The translations under genes and the position numbers were made by a program. From NCBI RefSeq assembly GCF_023721815.1, contig NZ_JAMDLI010000006.1:248001-312000 (forward strand): a stretch of DNA of 64,000 nucleotides, in the 5' to 3' direction. The notes under the pieces are model-generated. The model was not told the DNA's origin. It did no database searches and was given only the letters and a program-made list of their open reading frames with translations. Numbering within the stretch: the stretch's first letter is position 1; each line of letters starts with the position of its first letter. This stretch comes from Pleomorphomonas sp. JP5. Its GTDB lineage: Bacteria > Pseudomonadota > Alphaproteobacteria > Rhizobiales > Pleomorphomonadaceae. This document shows, one piece after another, positions 34,935-44,770 of this stretch.

Positions 34935-35070
34935 TGGTGTTCTCCGTTGCTTCGGTGGACGACAGGAACGGCGCGCGGAACCGCCGCGGCCGGGGCGGGA
35001 TGGGGCGCAATCCCATCCTGCCCGCCGGGCCCCGGCCACCGGCCGGAACCCGGAACGCGCTGGGGCCCGA

Positions 35071-35913
35071 CTACTTCAGGCCCATGGTGGTGATGCCGCG
35101 GATGAAGTGCCGCTGCGCCAGAAGGAAGCCCAGCATCAGCGGCGCGGTGAGGATGGCGGCCGTCGCCATCAGCGCACCGTAGTTCTCCCCGCTCTCGACG
35201 TCGGTGAAATAGGCAAGGCCGAGCGGCGGCGTCATCAGCTCGTTGGAGCGGACGACGATCAGCGGCCAGTAGAGGTCGTTCCAGTGGGCGGTGACCGAGA
35301 ACACCGCGAAGGCGGCGATGGCCGGCAGCGAGGCGGGCACCACGATGGTCCAGAGGATCGCGCCTTCCGACATGCCGTCGAGCCGGGCGGCCTGGATGAT
35401 CTCGTCCGGATAGGACTTGAAGGTCTGCCGGAACAGGAAGATCGCGAACACCGACAGGAAGAACGGCGCCATCATGGCGAAATAGCTGTCGAGCGCGCCC
35501 ATGGCGTTGAGCCCGAGATAGAGCGGCAATGCCGGCGCCTGGATCGGCACGGTAAGGCAGAACAGCACCGTGGCGAACAGCAGGTCGCGGCCGCGAAACT
35601 CGTATTTCGCCAGCGCGTAGGCGCAGGGAATGGCGGTGAGCAGCTGAACGATCAGGATGCCGGCGCAGACCACCACGCCGTTCTTCATGAAGGTCAGCAC
35701 CGGCGAGTGGGTGACCGACTGGATGTAGTAGCGGAGGCCGGTGAACTCGACCGGCAGCCAATGGAAGTCCGGCGTGAACAGTTCCTGCGGCGTGCGCACC
35801 GAGGTGACCAACAGCACGTAGAAGGGAAACAGGAACAGGAAGGCCAGGAACAGCAGCACCAGATGGGCGAGCAGCTGGCCGGGGCGGAAGCGGTAGGGCG
35901 AACGGACGGACAT
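35071..35913 (-). CDS. ABC transporter permease (UgpE/MalG-like)
   Basis: A 280-residue inner-membrane permease with six membrane helices. The EAA loop, which contacts the ATPase, reads 'EIIQAARLDGMSEGAILWTIVVP' in two parts around residues 188-210. Its start codon overlaps the stop of the other permease as ATGA, showing translational coupling. Confidence 0.9.
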   Translation of the reverse strand: MSVRSPYRFRPGQLLAHLVLLFLAFLFLFPFYVLLVTSVRTPQELFTPDFHWLPVEFTGLRYYIQSVTHSPVLTFMKNGVVVCAGILIVQLLTAIPCAYALAKYEFRGRDLLFATVLFCLTVPIQAPALPLYLGLNAMGALDSYFAMMAPFFLSVFAIFLFRQTFKSYPDEIIQAARLDGMSEGAILWTIVVPASLPAIAAFAVFSVTAHWNDLYWPLIVVRSNELMTPPLGLAYFTDVESGENYGALMATAAILTAPLMLGFLLAQRHFIRGITTMGLK

Positions 35914-36839
35914 CAGTAGTGCACCCTGCGATCGAGAACGCGGGCCTGCACCCAGGCGAACACCAGCATGATCACCAGGAACACCGTGGTCATCGCCGCC
36001 GCCGAACCCATGCGGAAGTAGCTGAAGCCTTCGAGATAGGTGGTGTAGAGCAGCACGTCGGAGGCGCCGCGCGGCCCGCCGCGCGTGATGACGGCCACGG
36101 TGTCGAACACCTTGAAGGCGGTGATGGTGGAGGTCACCAGCACGAACATCATGGTCGGCCCGAGGAGCGGCAGCGTCACCGAGAAGAAGCGGTCGAGCTT
36201 GTCGTCCATGCCGTCGATGGCGGCGGCGTCGTAGAGGTCCTGCGGCACCGCCGTCAGTCCGGCGGAAAACAGCACCATGTTGAAGCCGGCAAGGCTCCAG
36301 ATGTTGATGACGGCAAGGCCGGCCAGCGCGAGGCTGCGGTCGCCGAACACGTCGATGCCCGGCAGCCCCAGCGCGACGAGCAGCAGGTTGAACGGGCCGA
36401 TGGTGCCGTGCAGCAGATATTTCCACACCATGGCCAGGGCGACGACGGTGGCCGTGACCGGCAGGAAGAACACCAGCCGGTAGAGCCGGCCGCCATGGTC
36501 GAGCCCGTCGATCAGCACGGCGAGCAGCAGGCCCAGGATCACCGAGCCCGGCACCACCATGGCGACATAGGCGAAGGTGTTGAACAGCGCCCGCCGAAAG
36601 GTGCGGTCGTTCAGAAGCTGCAGGTAGTTGTCGAGCCCGACGAAGGGGATCGCGTCCTCGCCGAAGCGATAGTCGGTGAAGCTCATCGCCAGCATGACGA
36701 CGATCGGGGCGAGCACGGTGAGCACCATCAGCGCCACCGCCGGGATCGCCATGGCATAGGCGACGCGGGCCGGCAGCACGGCGCCGAGCCGGCGCGGCCG
36801 GGCGGCGGCCGGCGCTTCGGTGAGCACGATGTCAGCCAT
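35913..36839 (-). CDS. ABC transporter permease (UgpA/MalF-like)
   Basis: A 308-residue permease with six helices and the EAA loop 'DLYDAAAIDGMDDKLDRFFS' around residues 207-226. The ATG at 36839 lies within the last eight bases of the ATPase gene (ATGGCTGA), so translation is coupled. With the second permease it forms the heterodimeric channel. Confidence 0.9.
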   Translation of the reverse strand: MADIVLTEAPAAARPRRLGAVLPARVAYAMAIPAVALMVLTVLAPIVVMLAMSFTDYRFGEDAIPFVGLDNYLQLLNDRTFRRALFNTFAYVAMVVPGSVILGLLLAVLIDGLDHGGRLYRLVFFLPVTATVVALAMVWKYLLHGTIGPFNLLLVALGLPGIDVFGDRSLALAGLAVINIWSLAGFNMVLFSAGLTAVPQDLYDAAAIDGMDDKLDRFFSVTLPLLGPTMMFVLVTSTITAFKVFDTVAVITRGGPRGASDVLLYTTYLEGFSYFRMGSAAAMTTVFLVIMLVFAWVQARVLDRRVHY

Positions 36840-37977
36840 GGGCGTAGCCTCCCGTCGGGGTGACGTGGCGACGGTCGAGCCGCTGGCCGGCGCCGTCGAA
36901 CAGCAGCACATCGTCGGGCGTGAGATGCGCCAGAGCGCTGTCGCCGGAGAACAGGGCAAAGGCGCCCGCCGGCAGGCGCGCCGTCAGCGGATGACCGCCC
37001 GCCTCCGTCCTGAGGAACACCAGCGTCTCGTGGCCGAGGCCCTCGACGCGCTCGACGCGGCAGGCGACGGCAAGGCCGGGGGCGTCGGCGACAAGGCTCA
37101 GCGCTTCGGGCCGGAAGGCGGCGTGGGCGGCGCCCTTCCATTCGGCGGCGAACGGGGCAAAGCCGGCGTTGGCGGTGACGAGGGCGTCGAGGGGCAGCAC
37201 GTTGATCTCGGGCGAGCCGATGAAGCGGGCGACCCGGAGGTCGCGCGGGTCGGCGTAGAGTTCGGCCGGGCTGGCGCACTGGACGATGCCGCCGTCCATC
37301 ATCACCGCCACCCGGCTCGACATGGTCATCGCCTCGACCTGATCGTGGGTGACATAGATGAAGGTGGCGCCGAGCTTCTTGTGCAGCGCCGTGATCTCGC
37401 CGCGCATGGCGACACGCAGGCGGGCGTCGAGGTTGCTGAGCGGCTCGTCCATCAGGAAGACGCGCGGATGGCGGACGATGGCGCGGGCGAGCGCCACGCG
37501 CTGGCGCTGGCCGCCGGAGAGCGTCGCCGGCCGCCGGGCGAGAAGGCCGTCGATCTCCACCATCGCGGCCGCCCGGCCAACAGCCTCGCGGATGCGGGCG
37601 CGCCGTTCGCCGACGCCCGGCCACAGCCGGCCAACGAGCGGCAAGCGGGCGCCGCGCGGCAGCTCGCGCATCCTGAGCGGCGTCGCGATGTTCTCGGCCA
37701 CTGTCATGTGCGGATAGAGGGCGTAGGACTGGAACACCATGGCGACGTCGCGCGCCTTGGGCGGCAGGTGATCGACCGGCTCGCCGCCGATGGCGATCTC
37801 GCCCGATGTCTGCGGCGCCAGGCCGGCGATGATCCGGAGCAGCGTCGACTTGCCGCAGCCCGACGGCCCCACCAGCGTCATGAACTCGCCCGGCCGCACC
37901 GACAGCGAGGCCGAACGGAGGGAGACGGTGTCCCCATAGCGCTTTTCGATCGCCGTGATCTCGACTGCGGCCGACAT
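36832..37977 (-). CDS. ABC transporter ATP-binding protein (UgpC/MsmK/MalK-like)
   Basis: A 381-residue ATPase, first gene of the operon. Walker A 'GPSGCGKST', signature 'LSGGQRQRVALARA', Walker B 'RVFLMDEPLSNLD' and the switch His in 'YVTHDQVEA' are intact, followed by a C-terminal TOBE-type regulatory domain. An unusual insertion around residues 100-130 ('MRELPRGARLPLVGRLWPGV') lengthens the helical domain. ATG 37977 has GAGGGGT upstream. Confidence 0.92.
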   Translation of the reverse strand: MSAAVEITAIEKRYGDTVSLRSASLSVRPGEFMTLVGPSGCGKSTLLRIIAGLAPQTSGEIAIGGEPVDHLPPKARDVAMVFQSYALYPHMTVAENIATPLRMRELPRGARLPLVGRLWPGVGERRARIREAVGRAAAMVEIDGLLARRPATLSGGQRQRVALARAIVRHPRVFLMDEPLSNLDARLRVAMRGEITALHKKLGATFIYVTHDQVEAMTMSSRVAVMMDGGIVQCASPAELYADPRDLRVARFIGSPEINVLPLDALVTANAGFAPFAAEWKGAAHAAFRPEALSLVADAPGLAVACRVERVEGLGHETLVFLRTEAGGHPLTARLPAGAFALFSGDSALAHLTPDDVLLFDGAGQRLDRRHVTPTGGYAHG

Positions 37978-38043
37978 GGCACCCCTCGCTGTTTTCGCAA
38001 TGGATGCCTCGTAATGGAGTTTTGCTTCACTCAAATGACGCTT

Positions 38044-38060
38044 CGAAGAATTTTCCTTCA
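38044..38060. promoter_or_regulatory. Candidate RpiR-type operator
   Basis: Imperfect palindrome GAAGAATTTTCCTTC (38045-38059), reading TGAAGGAAAATTCTTCG on the minus strand, 67 bases ahead of the ATPase start. GAA-N-TTC sites with AT centres are typical for MurR/RpiR proteins. Only 10 of 15 positions are symmetric, so this is tentative. Confidence 0.35.
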
Positions 38061-38202
38061 CATCCGCCGCAAACCGCTCACGACATCGCGCCCTGGCCTC
38101 GGCGATTCCGACGATAGCAAGGGTTCTTGAAGGCGATGCGTCGGCCTTCTCGAAACCGCAACCAGCCTGCGGCCGTTCACAGCTACGCTGTAGCCCCCAT
38201 GC

Positions 38203-38228
38203 GAAAAGGCCCGGCGCGGGCCGGGCCT
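38203..38228 (-). terminator. Rho-independent terminator of the chemoreceptor gene
   Basis: Stem GGCCCGG/CCGGGCC with a six-base loop, followed on the minus strand by TTTT (AAAA at 38203-38206). It lies 27 bases after the chemoreceptor stop codon. Confidence 0.75.
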
Positions 38229-38254
38229 GATCCTTCCTTGTCGTTGCGGAACCG

Positions 38255-39934
38255 TCAGGCGGCGCGCAGCGACGTCACGAACTGGCGGACCTCTTCCTGC
38301 AGGCTGGTCACCTGGGTCGAGAGGTCGTCGGACAGGCGCATCAGGTCCACCGACGAGGCGCCGGTCACCTCGGCGGCGCCGCTGACGCCCGAGATGTTGG
38401 CGGTGACGTCGGTCGTGCCGGCGGCGGCGCGATGGGTGTTCTGGGCGATCTCCGAGGTGGCGACGCCCTGCTGGTCCACCGCCGAGGCGATGGCCTGCGA
38501 GGCTTCCTGGATCTGCACGATGGTCTTGGTGATCTGCGACATCGAACCGACGGTGGTGTCGGTCGCCACCTGGATTTCGCCGACCTTGCGGCTGATCTCC
38601 TCGGTGGCCTTGGCCGTCTGGTCGGCGAGCTGCTTCACCTCGGCGGCCACCACCGCGAAGCCCTTGCCCGCCTCGCCGGCCCGCGCCGCCTCGATCGTCG
38701 CGTTGAGCGCGAGAAGGTTGGTCTGGGCGGCGATGTTGGAGATCAGGTCCACCACCTCGCCGATCTGGTTGGCGGCGGTGGCAAGGCTCTGGATGTTGTG
38801 GGCGCTCTGGTCGGCCGCCTGGGCGGCTTCCTGGGCGATGCGGTTGGAGTTGCCGACCTGCCCGGAGATCTCCCGGATCGAGGCCGACAGCTCCTCGGTG
38901 CCGGCCGCCACCGTCTGCACGTTGGAGGCGGCTTCCTCGGCGGCGCCGGCCACGGCCTGCGCCTGGCGCGAGGTTTCCTCGGCGGTGGCCGACAGGTTGC
39001 GCGCCGCGTCGGCGATGGTGTTCGACGAACGGCCGAAGGTGTCGGCGAGCGCTTCCATGCGGCCGACGAACCGCTCGGCGAGGCTGGCCCTGGCGCGGGT
39101 CGAGGCCTCGGCCGTTTCCCGCTCGGCCTCCTGCTCGCGGCGCATCCGGGCGGCGCGGGCGAGTTCGTCGCGGAAGGCGGAGAGCGCCGCGCTCATGGCG
39201 CCGATTTCATCGGTGCGCTCGGCGTGACCAATCTTCACATCGTAGTTGCCCGCCTGCATGTCGGCCATGACGCCGATGCTGTCGCGGATCGGCGCGGCGA
39301 CCCGGCGGTTGATCAGGAAGGCCGACCCGAGGCCGATCAGGATGCTGAGGGCGATCGAGGTGAAGGTGGCGAAGGTGATGGTGCTCTGCGCGGCCTCCAT
39401 GGCCGCGGCGCGCGAGGACAGCAGCGAGGCTTCGGTGTCCTTGAACGCGGCGAGGATGTCGCGCAGCTTGCCGAAATACGCCTTGCCGACGCCCTGGCGC
39501 TCGATGTCGCGCGCCGCCTCCTGCGTCTCCGGCTTGGCCATCAGGTCGATGGCCTTGTGCGACACGTTGTCCTGCCACGCCTGAACCTCTTTCGCGAGAT
39601 CGGCGAGACGCGCCTGCTGGGTCGGGTTGTCGCTGGTCAGGCTCCGCGCCTTGTCGAACGCCGCCTTGAAATCGGCCTCGCCGGCCTTCAGCGGCTCGAG
39701 GTTGGCCGTGTTGCCCGTCACCAGGTAGCCGCGCAGGCCGGTCTCCTGGTTGACCATGGCGGCCAGCGTCTGGTCGGCCGCCTGAAGAACCTCGTAGGTG
39801 TGGATCGTCCAGCCGACGTTCTGCGCGACCGACTGGTTGGCCATCTGCACGAACAGGCCGCTGCCCAGACCACCGGCGATGACGACGCCGAAGGCGAGCA
39901 GCAACTGGCCACGAAGCTGAAGCCGAAATGCCAT
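38255..39934 (-). CDS. Methyl-accepting chemotaxis protein with CHASE3-type sensor
   Basis: A 559-residue receptor. Membrane helix 1 (about 10-30), a periplasmic domain containing '[15 protein letters not shown]' typical of CHASE3, membrane helix 2 (about 188-208), HAMP (210-265), and a signalling domain with '[20 protein letters not shown]'. It ends 'FVTSLRAA' without a CheR-docking motif. The signalling hairpin is almost identical to those of the receptors at 20466 and 40350, so these probably form mixed arrays. Confidence 0.92.
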   Translation of the reverse strand: MAFRLQLRGQLLLAFGVVIAGGLGSGLFVQMANQSVAQNVGWTIHTYEVLQAADQTLAAMVNQETGLRGYLVTGNTANLEPLKAGEADFKAAFDKARSLTSDNPTQQARLADLAKEVQAWQDNVSHKAIDLMAKPETQEAARDIERQGVGKAYFGKLRDILAAFKDTEASLLSSRAAAMEAAQSTITFATFTSIALSILIGLGSAFLINRRVAAPIRDSIGVMADMQAGNYDVKIGHAERTDEIGAMSAALSAFRDELARAARMRREQEAERETAEASTRARASLAERFVGRMEALADTFGRSSNTIADAARNLSATAEETSRQAQAVAGAAEEAASNVQTVAAGTEELSASIREISGQVGNSNRIAQEAAQAADQSAHNIQSLATAANQIGEVVDLISNIAAQTNLLALNATIEAARAGEAGKGFAVVAAEVKQLADQTAKATEEISRKVGEIQVATDTTVGSMSQITKTIVQIQEASQAIASAVDQQGVATSEIAQNTHRAAAGTTDVTANISGVSGAAEVTGASSVDLMRLSDDLSTQVTSLQEEVRQFVTSLRAA

Positions 39935-40349
39935 GAAAATCCCTCCGTGACCTGCGCGACGCAGGCCCGTTGTTGCATTGCGTTTCCAAAGTTGGAGACG
40001 AAGCCCCGCCGCCAGAGCGATTTGTCACCCCTGGTGGACAATTCGCGCCCACTCGCTTCTGCCGACGCCTTATGGTTAACAGACAATAATTTATGACACA
40101 TTAACGATAGTTATTTCTGCCATTGGGTGTTCTTGGTAGTACTAATAACCAGACTGCAACTTTTTCGACATGCGGCCAGCAGGACAGCGCAGCGCCAAAA
40201 GGCCAGAACCGCCCGGTATTGCGATCGGACATGCCCCGCTTCAGCCGGACGTAACAGAAAATTATCCGTAGCTCGGCGACAGTATGCACGGAAGAACCGC
40301 CTCGTGGCGGAGCGACGAAGAGCGTCTAGGGCGATTGCGGGAGTGGAAC

Positions 40350-42014
40350 ATGCTGTCGATCAGGTTTCAGCTGAGGTCGTTGCTCGTGGTCTTCACGGCG
40401 CTCCTCGTCTTTCTCTCGCTTGGCACCTGGTACGGCCTCAACTGGATCCGCGTGACGCAGGACGACGGCGCCACCATTGCCGCCGAGGCCAACGACGCCG
40501 CCAACGCCAGCGCGCTAGGCGCCCGCCTCTACCGCATCATCGCCGACACGGAGATCAACCGCGACCTCGACGCCAGCCGGCGCGACTGGGCGGCGGCCCT
40601 CGCCGACGAGCGCCGCGCCATCGACGGCCTGAGAACCTGGATCGTCGAACCCGATCAGGCGGCGGCCCTCAAGGCCGGCGAGGAGGCGCTCGACCGCCTC
40701 GTCGCGCTCTACGAAACCGACATGGTGCCGAGGCTTGAGAAGTCCTCGGAGATGACGCAGGACATCCGCGACCTCGACGGCAAGATCGACGAAGTCGTCA
40801 CCGAGATCGCCGACAACTTCGGCGCCCTGCGCGGGTTGGCCGAAGCGCAGGCCCATGCCGTGGACGCCACCTTCGATCGGCTCGTCGCCAGCTTCCAGAC
40901 CACGGCGATCGCCATCCTGCTGGTGGCGCTGATCGCCATCGCCGCCCTCAGCCTGAAGATCGACCGCGGCGTGTCCACCGGTGTGGTCGGTATTTCCCGC
41001 TCGCTCCAGGCCATAGCACGCGGCGAGCTTGCCGCCTCCACCGCCACCGCCCGGCGCGACGAGTTCGGCCACATGGCCGAGGAACTCGACCAGGTGCGGC
41101 GCAACCTCCTGGAAGCCGAGGCCATGCGCAACGACATGTCCAGCCGGCAGACGGTGGAACGCGAACGCCTGGAACGGACCGCCGCGCTGACCCGCGACTT
41201 CGCCGAACGCATGCAGGCGCTGTCGCAGGATTTCGCCAAGTCGTCGGGCGATGTGGCCGACAGCGCGCGCAACCTCTCCGCCACGGCCGAGGAGACGGCG
41301 CTGCAGGCCCAGCAGGTGGCCGGCGCCGCCGAGGAAGCCTCGACCAACGTGCAGACAGTGGCGGCCGGCGCCGAGGAGCTCTCCGCCTCCATCGACGAAA
41401 TCTCCCAGCAGGTCTCCCATTCGTCCGAGATCGCCCGCGCCGCCGCCGAAGAGGCGCAGGCCTCGGCGAGGAACGTCGAGGTGCTCTCCGTCTCGGCCCA
41501 GGAGATCGGCGAGGTGGTGACGCTGATCAACACCATCGCCGCCCAGACCAACCTCCTGGCGCTCAACGCCACCATCGAGGCGGCGCGGGCCGGCGACGCC
41601 GGCAAGGGCTTCGCGGTGGTCGCCTCCGAGGTGAAGCTGCTCGCCGAGCAGACCGCCAAGGCCACCGACGAGATCGGCCGCAAGATCGCCGAGGTGCAGT
41701 CGGCCACCACGCTGGCCGTGGAATCCATCTCGCACATCGTCGAGACCATCGACCGCATCCAGCGCACCTCCGAGGCGATCGCCGGCGCCGTCGAGGAACA
41801 GGGCGCGGCCACCGGCGAGATCGCCCAGAACACCCAGCGCGCCGCCGCCGGCACCGCCGACGTGACGCAGACCATCACCGGCGTCGGCGCGGCGGCCGAG
41901 ATGACGGGCACCGCCGCCACCCAGCTGATGACCCTCTCCAGTCACCTCGACACCCAGTCGCGCGACCTCGGCAACCAGGTCCAGGCCTTCGTCAGGGAAC
42001 TCGGGGCGGCGTGA
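40350..42014 (+). CDS. Methyl-accepting chemotaxis protein with helical-bundle sensor
   Basis: A 554-residue receptor. Membrane helix 1 (about 10-30), a helical periplasmic domain (about 30-190) with no recognised ligand motif, membrane helix 2 (about 192-212), HAMP and the signalling domain ('[20 protein letters not shown]'). The ATG at 40350 has GGGAG upstream; the frame extends to 40284 without one. It is divergent from the CHASE3 receptor, 415 bases apart, and the AT-rich region between them probably holds both promoters. Ligand unknown. Confidence 0.9.
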   Translation: MLSIRFQLRSLLVVFTALLVFLSLGTWYGLNWIRVTQDDGATIAAEANDAANASALGARLYRIIADTEINRDLDASRRDWAAALADERRAIDGLRTWIVEPDQAAALKAGEEALDRLVALYETDMVPRLEKSSEMTQDIRDLDGKIDEVVTEIADNFGALRGLAEAQAHAVDATFDRLVASFQTTAIAILLVALIAIAALSLKIDRGVSTGVVGISRSLQAIARGELAASTATARRDEFGHMAEELDQVRRNLLEAEAMRNDMSSRQTVERERLERTAALTRDFAERMQALSQDFAKSSGDVADSARNLSATAEETALQAQQVAGAAEEASTNVQTVAAGAEELSASIDEISQQVSHSSEIARAAAEEAQASARNVEVLSVSAQEIGEVVTLINTIAAQTNLLALNATIEAARAGDAGKGFAVVASEVKLLAEQTAKATDEIGRKIAEVQSATTLAVESISHIVETIDRIQRTSEAIAGAVEEQGAATGEIAQNTQRAAAGTADVTQTITGVGAAAEMTGTAATQLMTLSSHLDTQSRDLGNQVQAFVRELGAA

Positions 42015-42217
42015 GCCCCCCGAGGCGCACCTTCGCCATCAGGGCGAGCATTTTGGATATTGGATCAATCTTTGGTTAGCGTTTGACGCCTACCCTGTCG
42101 GGACGAGTGTGAGGCAACCACCCCGGCCGATCCGCCTCCGCGGCGCCGCCGGGGCACGCGGAAGACAGGGAGAGAGGGCTCCGGCAGGCCCGCCTTCACC
42201 GGACCCTCTGAGGCGGC

Positions 42218-42412
42218 ATGAGCAAGCTCCTTCAGTTTCGCCGGCTCAAGCACGGCGACCCCGAAAAGTTCAGCGTTCTGGCGGAGGACATCCGGCGCGA
42301 CCGCCGGACCGGCATAAGCTGGCCCGCCTTCGCCATCCTCGCAACCGTCGCCGCGATCCTGATTTTCGTCGCCATCGTCATGGCCGGCGAGTATCCGTTT
42401 GGCGGGATCTAG
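42218..42412 (+). CDS. Small single-span membrane protein
   Basis: A 64-residue protein with a basic N-terminal half and one membrane helix ('FAILATVAAILIFVAIVMAG', about residues 37-56). TGAGGCGGC precedes the ATG. No family is recognised. A palindromic element begins on its stop codon. Confidence 0.6.
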   Translation: MSKLLQFRRLKHGDPEKFSVLAEDIRRDRRTGISWPAFAILATVAAILIFVAIVMAGEYPFGGI

Positions 42413-42454
42413 CATCCGCCCGAAAAGTTGCAGACTTTTCGGATAAGCGGATGC
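42412..42454 (+). repeat. Dispersed palindromic element (family B)
   Basis: Outer arms GCATCCGC/GCGGATGC and inner arms CCGAAAAGT/ACTTTTCGG around TGCAG. The 23-base inner hairpin is the exact reverse complement of the one at 58393-58436, so this is the same element in the opposite orientation. A further half copy (CATCCGCCCGAAAAA) follows at about 42468. Confidence 0.75.
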
Positions 42455-42494
42455 GCAAGGCAAACCATCCGCCCGAAAAAGGCGAGGCTTGCGA

Positions 42495-42923
42495 TCAGCC
42501 GGCCGCCGCATCCCTCGGCGCCTTGCAATACCAGACGATCAACGCGATCACCCCGATCGGGAACAGGAACGACAAGAGCTGGAACCAGCCATTGCGATTG
42601 ATGTCGTGCAGCCGCCGCGCCGCCAGCGAGATCGACGGAAAGAAGGTGCCGAGCGACCACGCCAGATTGAGAACCGGAATGAACGAGGCGATGGTGCCGC
42701 AAATGAAAACGAACAGGATCGCCCACCAGAACTCCGACCGGCTGGCGCGCCCGGAGAAGTTGAAATAGTTGGAGAAAAAGGCGGTGACCGCCTGCCTGAA
42801 GTCCATCGGTCGGCCAACCTCGCCAAACCTGTTGGCCCCGGCGGGCGCGCGCATAAGGATGAACGGAATGGGCAGGACAACCCAGATCAGGATCAGCAGC
42901 AGCGTCGCGGTTCCAGACTCCAT
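42495..42923 (-). CDS. DUF805 membrane protein
   Basis: A 142-residue inner-membrane protein. The DUF805 signature 'FSGRASRSEFWW' (about 56-67) and 'LAARRLHDINRNGW' (about 102-115) are clear, with about four hydrophobic segments. An extra N-terminal helix precedes the domain. Its function in bacteria is not established. Confidence 0.88.
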   Translation of the reverse strand: MESGTATLLLILIWVVLPIPFILMRAPAGANRFGEVGRPMDFRQAVTAFFSNYFNFSGRASRSEFWWAILFVFICGTIASFIPVLNLAWSLGTFFPSISLAARRLHDINRNGWFQLLSFLFPIGVIALIVWYCKAPRDAAAG

Positions 42924-43108
42924 CCTCGTCCCCCCTCGTCCCCGGCCAAGTCACCCCATGGTCCTGCCGCGCCCCTCCCGGGAATCACGCGACAACCAAG
43001 ACTAGCCGCACTCAACGCACCGCTGCAATCGAGGACGGCAACACCTCCACTGAAGCCCTGAGACGACCACAGGCGGACGCCGACCTCCGGCGATGAAGGG
43101 GAAAAAGG

Positions 43109-43184
43109 TGGTGGGCCCGGCAGGACTCGAACCTGCAACCAGACCGTTATGAGCGGCCGGCTCTAACCATTGAGCTACAGGCCC
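43109..43184 (-). tRNA. tRNA with CAT anticodon (probably tRNA-Ile2, possibly elongator Met)
   Basis: A 76-base cloverleaf with encoded CCA on the minus strand. The acceptor stem is GGGCCTG/CGGGCCC, the anticodon loop CTCATAA gives CAT, and the T arm is GTTCGAGTC. The acceptor and general outline are closer to what I recall of tRNA-Ile(CAT), whose C34 is converted to lysidine, than to elongator tRNA-Met. A strict initiator is unlikely because the first base pair is G-C. Confidence 0.85.
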
Positions 43185-43273
43185 ATCAGGAACCGGGCGC
43201 GGCGGCGCATGCCACACGCGCCCGTTCCAGGGCGCCTGTTTCTGCCATCCCCCATGGCAGGAATCAAGGCGCT

Positions 43274-43627
43274 TCATCGGCTTGACGTTGTCGAAGACGA
43301 CGGCGTGGAAAAGCCGATCCTCACATCGTCGTAGAAGGCAGCGCAATCGGCGGTGCGGCGGTCGACGCCATCGGCGACGATCTGCCAGCGCCCCTGCACG
43401 GCGCGCCACTTCTCGCCCACCCTGGGCACAACGCGCGGCATATCCTCGCGGCAGCGGGCCGGCAGCGCCGGCAGGCTAACCCCGGCACTCTGCCGGCCGA
43501 TCTCACTTGATGCCGCCGTGAGGCGCTGGTCGAGCGTTCCGCAGCCAGCCAAGATCATCGTCAGTGACGCGGCAGCCATCATCGCCGCCATCGGCGGCAA
43601 CCGCCGCCTCGTACCGCTTCCACGCAT
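43274..43627 (-). CDS. Rz1-like outer-membrane spanin (lipoprotein)
   Basis: A 117-residue lipoprotein. From the ATG at 43627 it has an Arg-rich start, a hydrophobic core and the lipobox 'LAGC'. The mature part is Pro-containing with two further Cys. The first 125 bases lie out of frame inside the Rz-like gene, the classical nested arrangement of Rz/Rz1. ATGs at 43591 or 43582 could also serve. It would anchor in the outer membrane and fuse it with the inner membrane at lysis. Confidence 0.75.
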   Translation of the reverse strand: MRGSGTRRRLPPMAAMMAAASLTMILAGCGTLDQRLTAASSEIGRQSAGVSLPALPARCREDMPRVVPRVGEKWRAVQGRWQIVADGVDRRTADCAAFYDDVRIGFSTPSSSTTSSR

Positions 43628-43901
43628 CGTCCGCATCCCTGCTTGCCGCCTCGGCCCGCGCCCGATCGCCGGCCGCCGCCGTTTCCGCCAGCTTGAACTG
43701 GCGCCGCATTTCCTGGATCTGGCCTTCGAGCGCCAGTTTCTCCGACGCCGCCACGAAGCCCTCGCGCGCCGCCCGGGCGACGGCCGGGTCGTCGACCCAC
43801 GTGTCATAGAGGCTGAGAACGGCGAAGGTGATGGCCGCGCCGACGACGAGGCCGGCGAAGGCAGCGACCGTGGCCCCGAGCTTGTCGAGAAGGCCGAACA
43901 T
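43503..43901 (-). CDS. Rz-like inner-membrane spanin
   Basis: A 132-residue protein with one N-terminal membrane helix ('VAAFAGLVVGAAITFAVLSL', about residues 11-30) and a long periplasmic coiled coil (about 45-105) rich in Ala, Glu and Arg, as expected for an i-spanin. Start ATG overlaps the lysozyme stop codon (ATGA). It contains the beginning of the Rz1-like gene in another frame. Confidence 0.75.
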   Translation of the reverse strand: MFGLLDKLGATVAAFAGLVVGAAITFAVLSLYDTWVDDPAVARAAREGFVAASEKLALEGQIQEMRRQFKLAETAAAGDRARAEAASRDADDAWKRYEAAVAADGGDDGCRVTDDDLGWLRNARPAPHGGIK

Positions 43902-44491
43902 CACAGCGCCCCCGAGACGCAGAGCTCGCCTTCGCCGACGCGCGAGGCGTCGCCCATGCCGCGCCGGTTGGCAAGGCCCACCACCATGCGCCCACCGGCC
44001 CGGTTGAAGGCCGTGGCGGCGGTGCAGCTCTCCAGCCAACGGCCGGCCCGCCCGAGCCGCGCCGCCGTAGACCGGCACGCCGCGCCGGCCCCGATGTTCC
44101 AGGCGAGCGAGTTCATCATCGCCCGCCATGACAGCGGGGCGCTCGACCAGTTGGGAACGCAGGCGACGAGCCTTGAGCGGTAGTCGCGCACCAGCTTGAT
44201 CGACAACCGCCTGTCACAGCCGGCCGGCGTTTCGACCATGCCGCGTTTCACGTCGGTCGTATCGCCATCGCAGATGGTCCAAACAGGCGGCTTGGCGATG
44301 GTGTCGAGGTAGGCGGTGAGCGAGCGTCCCTCCCACGGTTTGACGAGCACGGTGACCGCCAACGCCACGTCGTCCGGCACCGGCACGGCGCCCGGCATCA
44401 GCGCCAGTGTACCGCCAGCCCCGGCCGACAGAAGCACGGCGGCGATGGCCGCGCGGGCACGCCTGGTCGGCGCGAGCTTAATCGTCGGCAT
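43901..44491 (-). CDS. Phage lysozyme (GH24-type, signal-anchor)
   Basis: A 196-residue endolysin. The N-terminal weakly hydrophobic helix (about residues 12-33) rich in Ala/Gly looks like a signal-arrest-release anchor. The catalytic Glu lies in 'PWEGRSLTAYLD' with the Asp nine residues on, as in T4/P21 lysozymes; the following loop is slightly longer than usual. Four or more Cys may control activation by disulphide exchange. The ATG at 44491 is used; the frame also extends to 44536. It overlaps the holin-like gene by 14 bases. Confidence 0.85.
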   Translation of the reverse strand: MPTIKLAPTRRARAAIAAVLLSAGAGGTLALMPGAVPVPDDVALAVTVLVKPWEGRSLTAYLDTIAKPPVWTICDGDTTDVKRGMVETPAGCDRRLSIKLVRDYRSRLVACVPNWSSAPLSWRAMMNSLAWNIGAGAACRSTAARLGRAGRWLESCTAATAFNRAGGRMVVGLANRRGMGDASRVGEGELCVSGAL

Positions 44492-44711
44492 CGTGCAAGG
44501 CCTCCTGAAGGACGTGGCGGGCGACGAAGGCGGCAAACACCACGCCGAAGGCCACGAAGGGAAAGACGGCCGGCGGAATCAGCTCGCCTCCGGACAGATA
44601 GGGCAGCACAGCTTCGGCGGCAGTGAGAAGGCCGCCGGCGATCAGAATGCGGGAAGTCCAGGATCGCCGGAACACCTTCCCGGCATTGGGCACGAGCCTC
44701 GGTCGCTTCAT
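44478..44711 (-). CDS. Holin-like small membrane protein
   Basis: A 77-residue protein with two hydrophobic segments (about 21-40 and 46-66) and a charged tail ending HDADD. Its size, topology and place directly before the lysozyme argue for a holin or pinholin. The sequence itself is not one I can assign to a named holin family. Confidence 0.65.
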   Translation of the reverse strand: MKRPRLVPNAGKVFRRSWTSRILIAGGLLTAAEAVLPYLSGGELIPPAVFPFVAFGVVFAAFVARHVLQEALHDADD

Positions 44712-44770
44712 GGCGCAAACTCCAGCGAGAATGGCCAGAGATTAGGCGACAAGGGTTTGCGGGCTGGCGC

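Noticed and set aside
36820-38130. Long plus-strand frame opposite the ATPase gene
   Set aside because: The minus strand has intact Walker motifs; the plus frame is low-complexity and has no ribosome site.
43109-43274. tRNA gene as the integration site of the adjacent phage module
   Set aside because: Integrases normally use the tRNA 3' end, but here the 3' end (43109) points away from the phage genes. No direct repeat of the tRNA end was found near 56 kb and no integrase is present.
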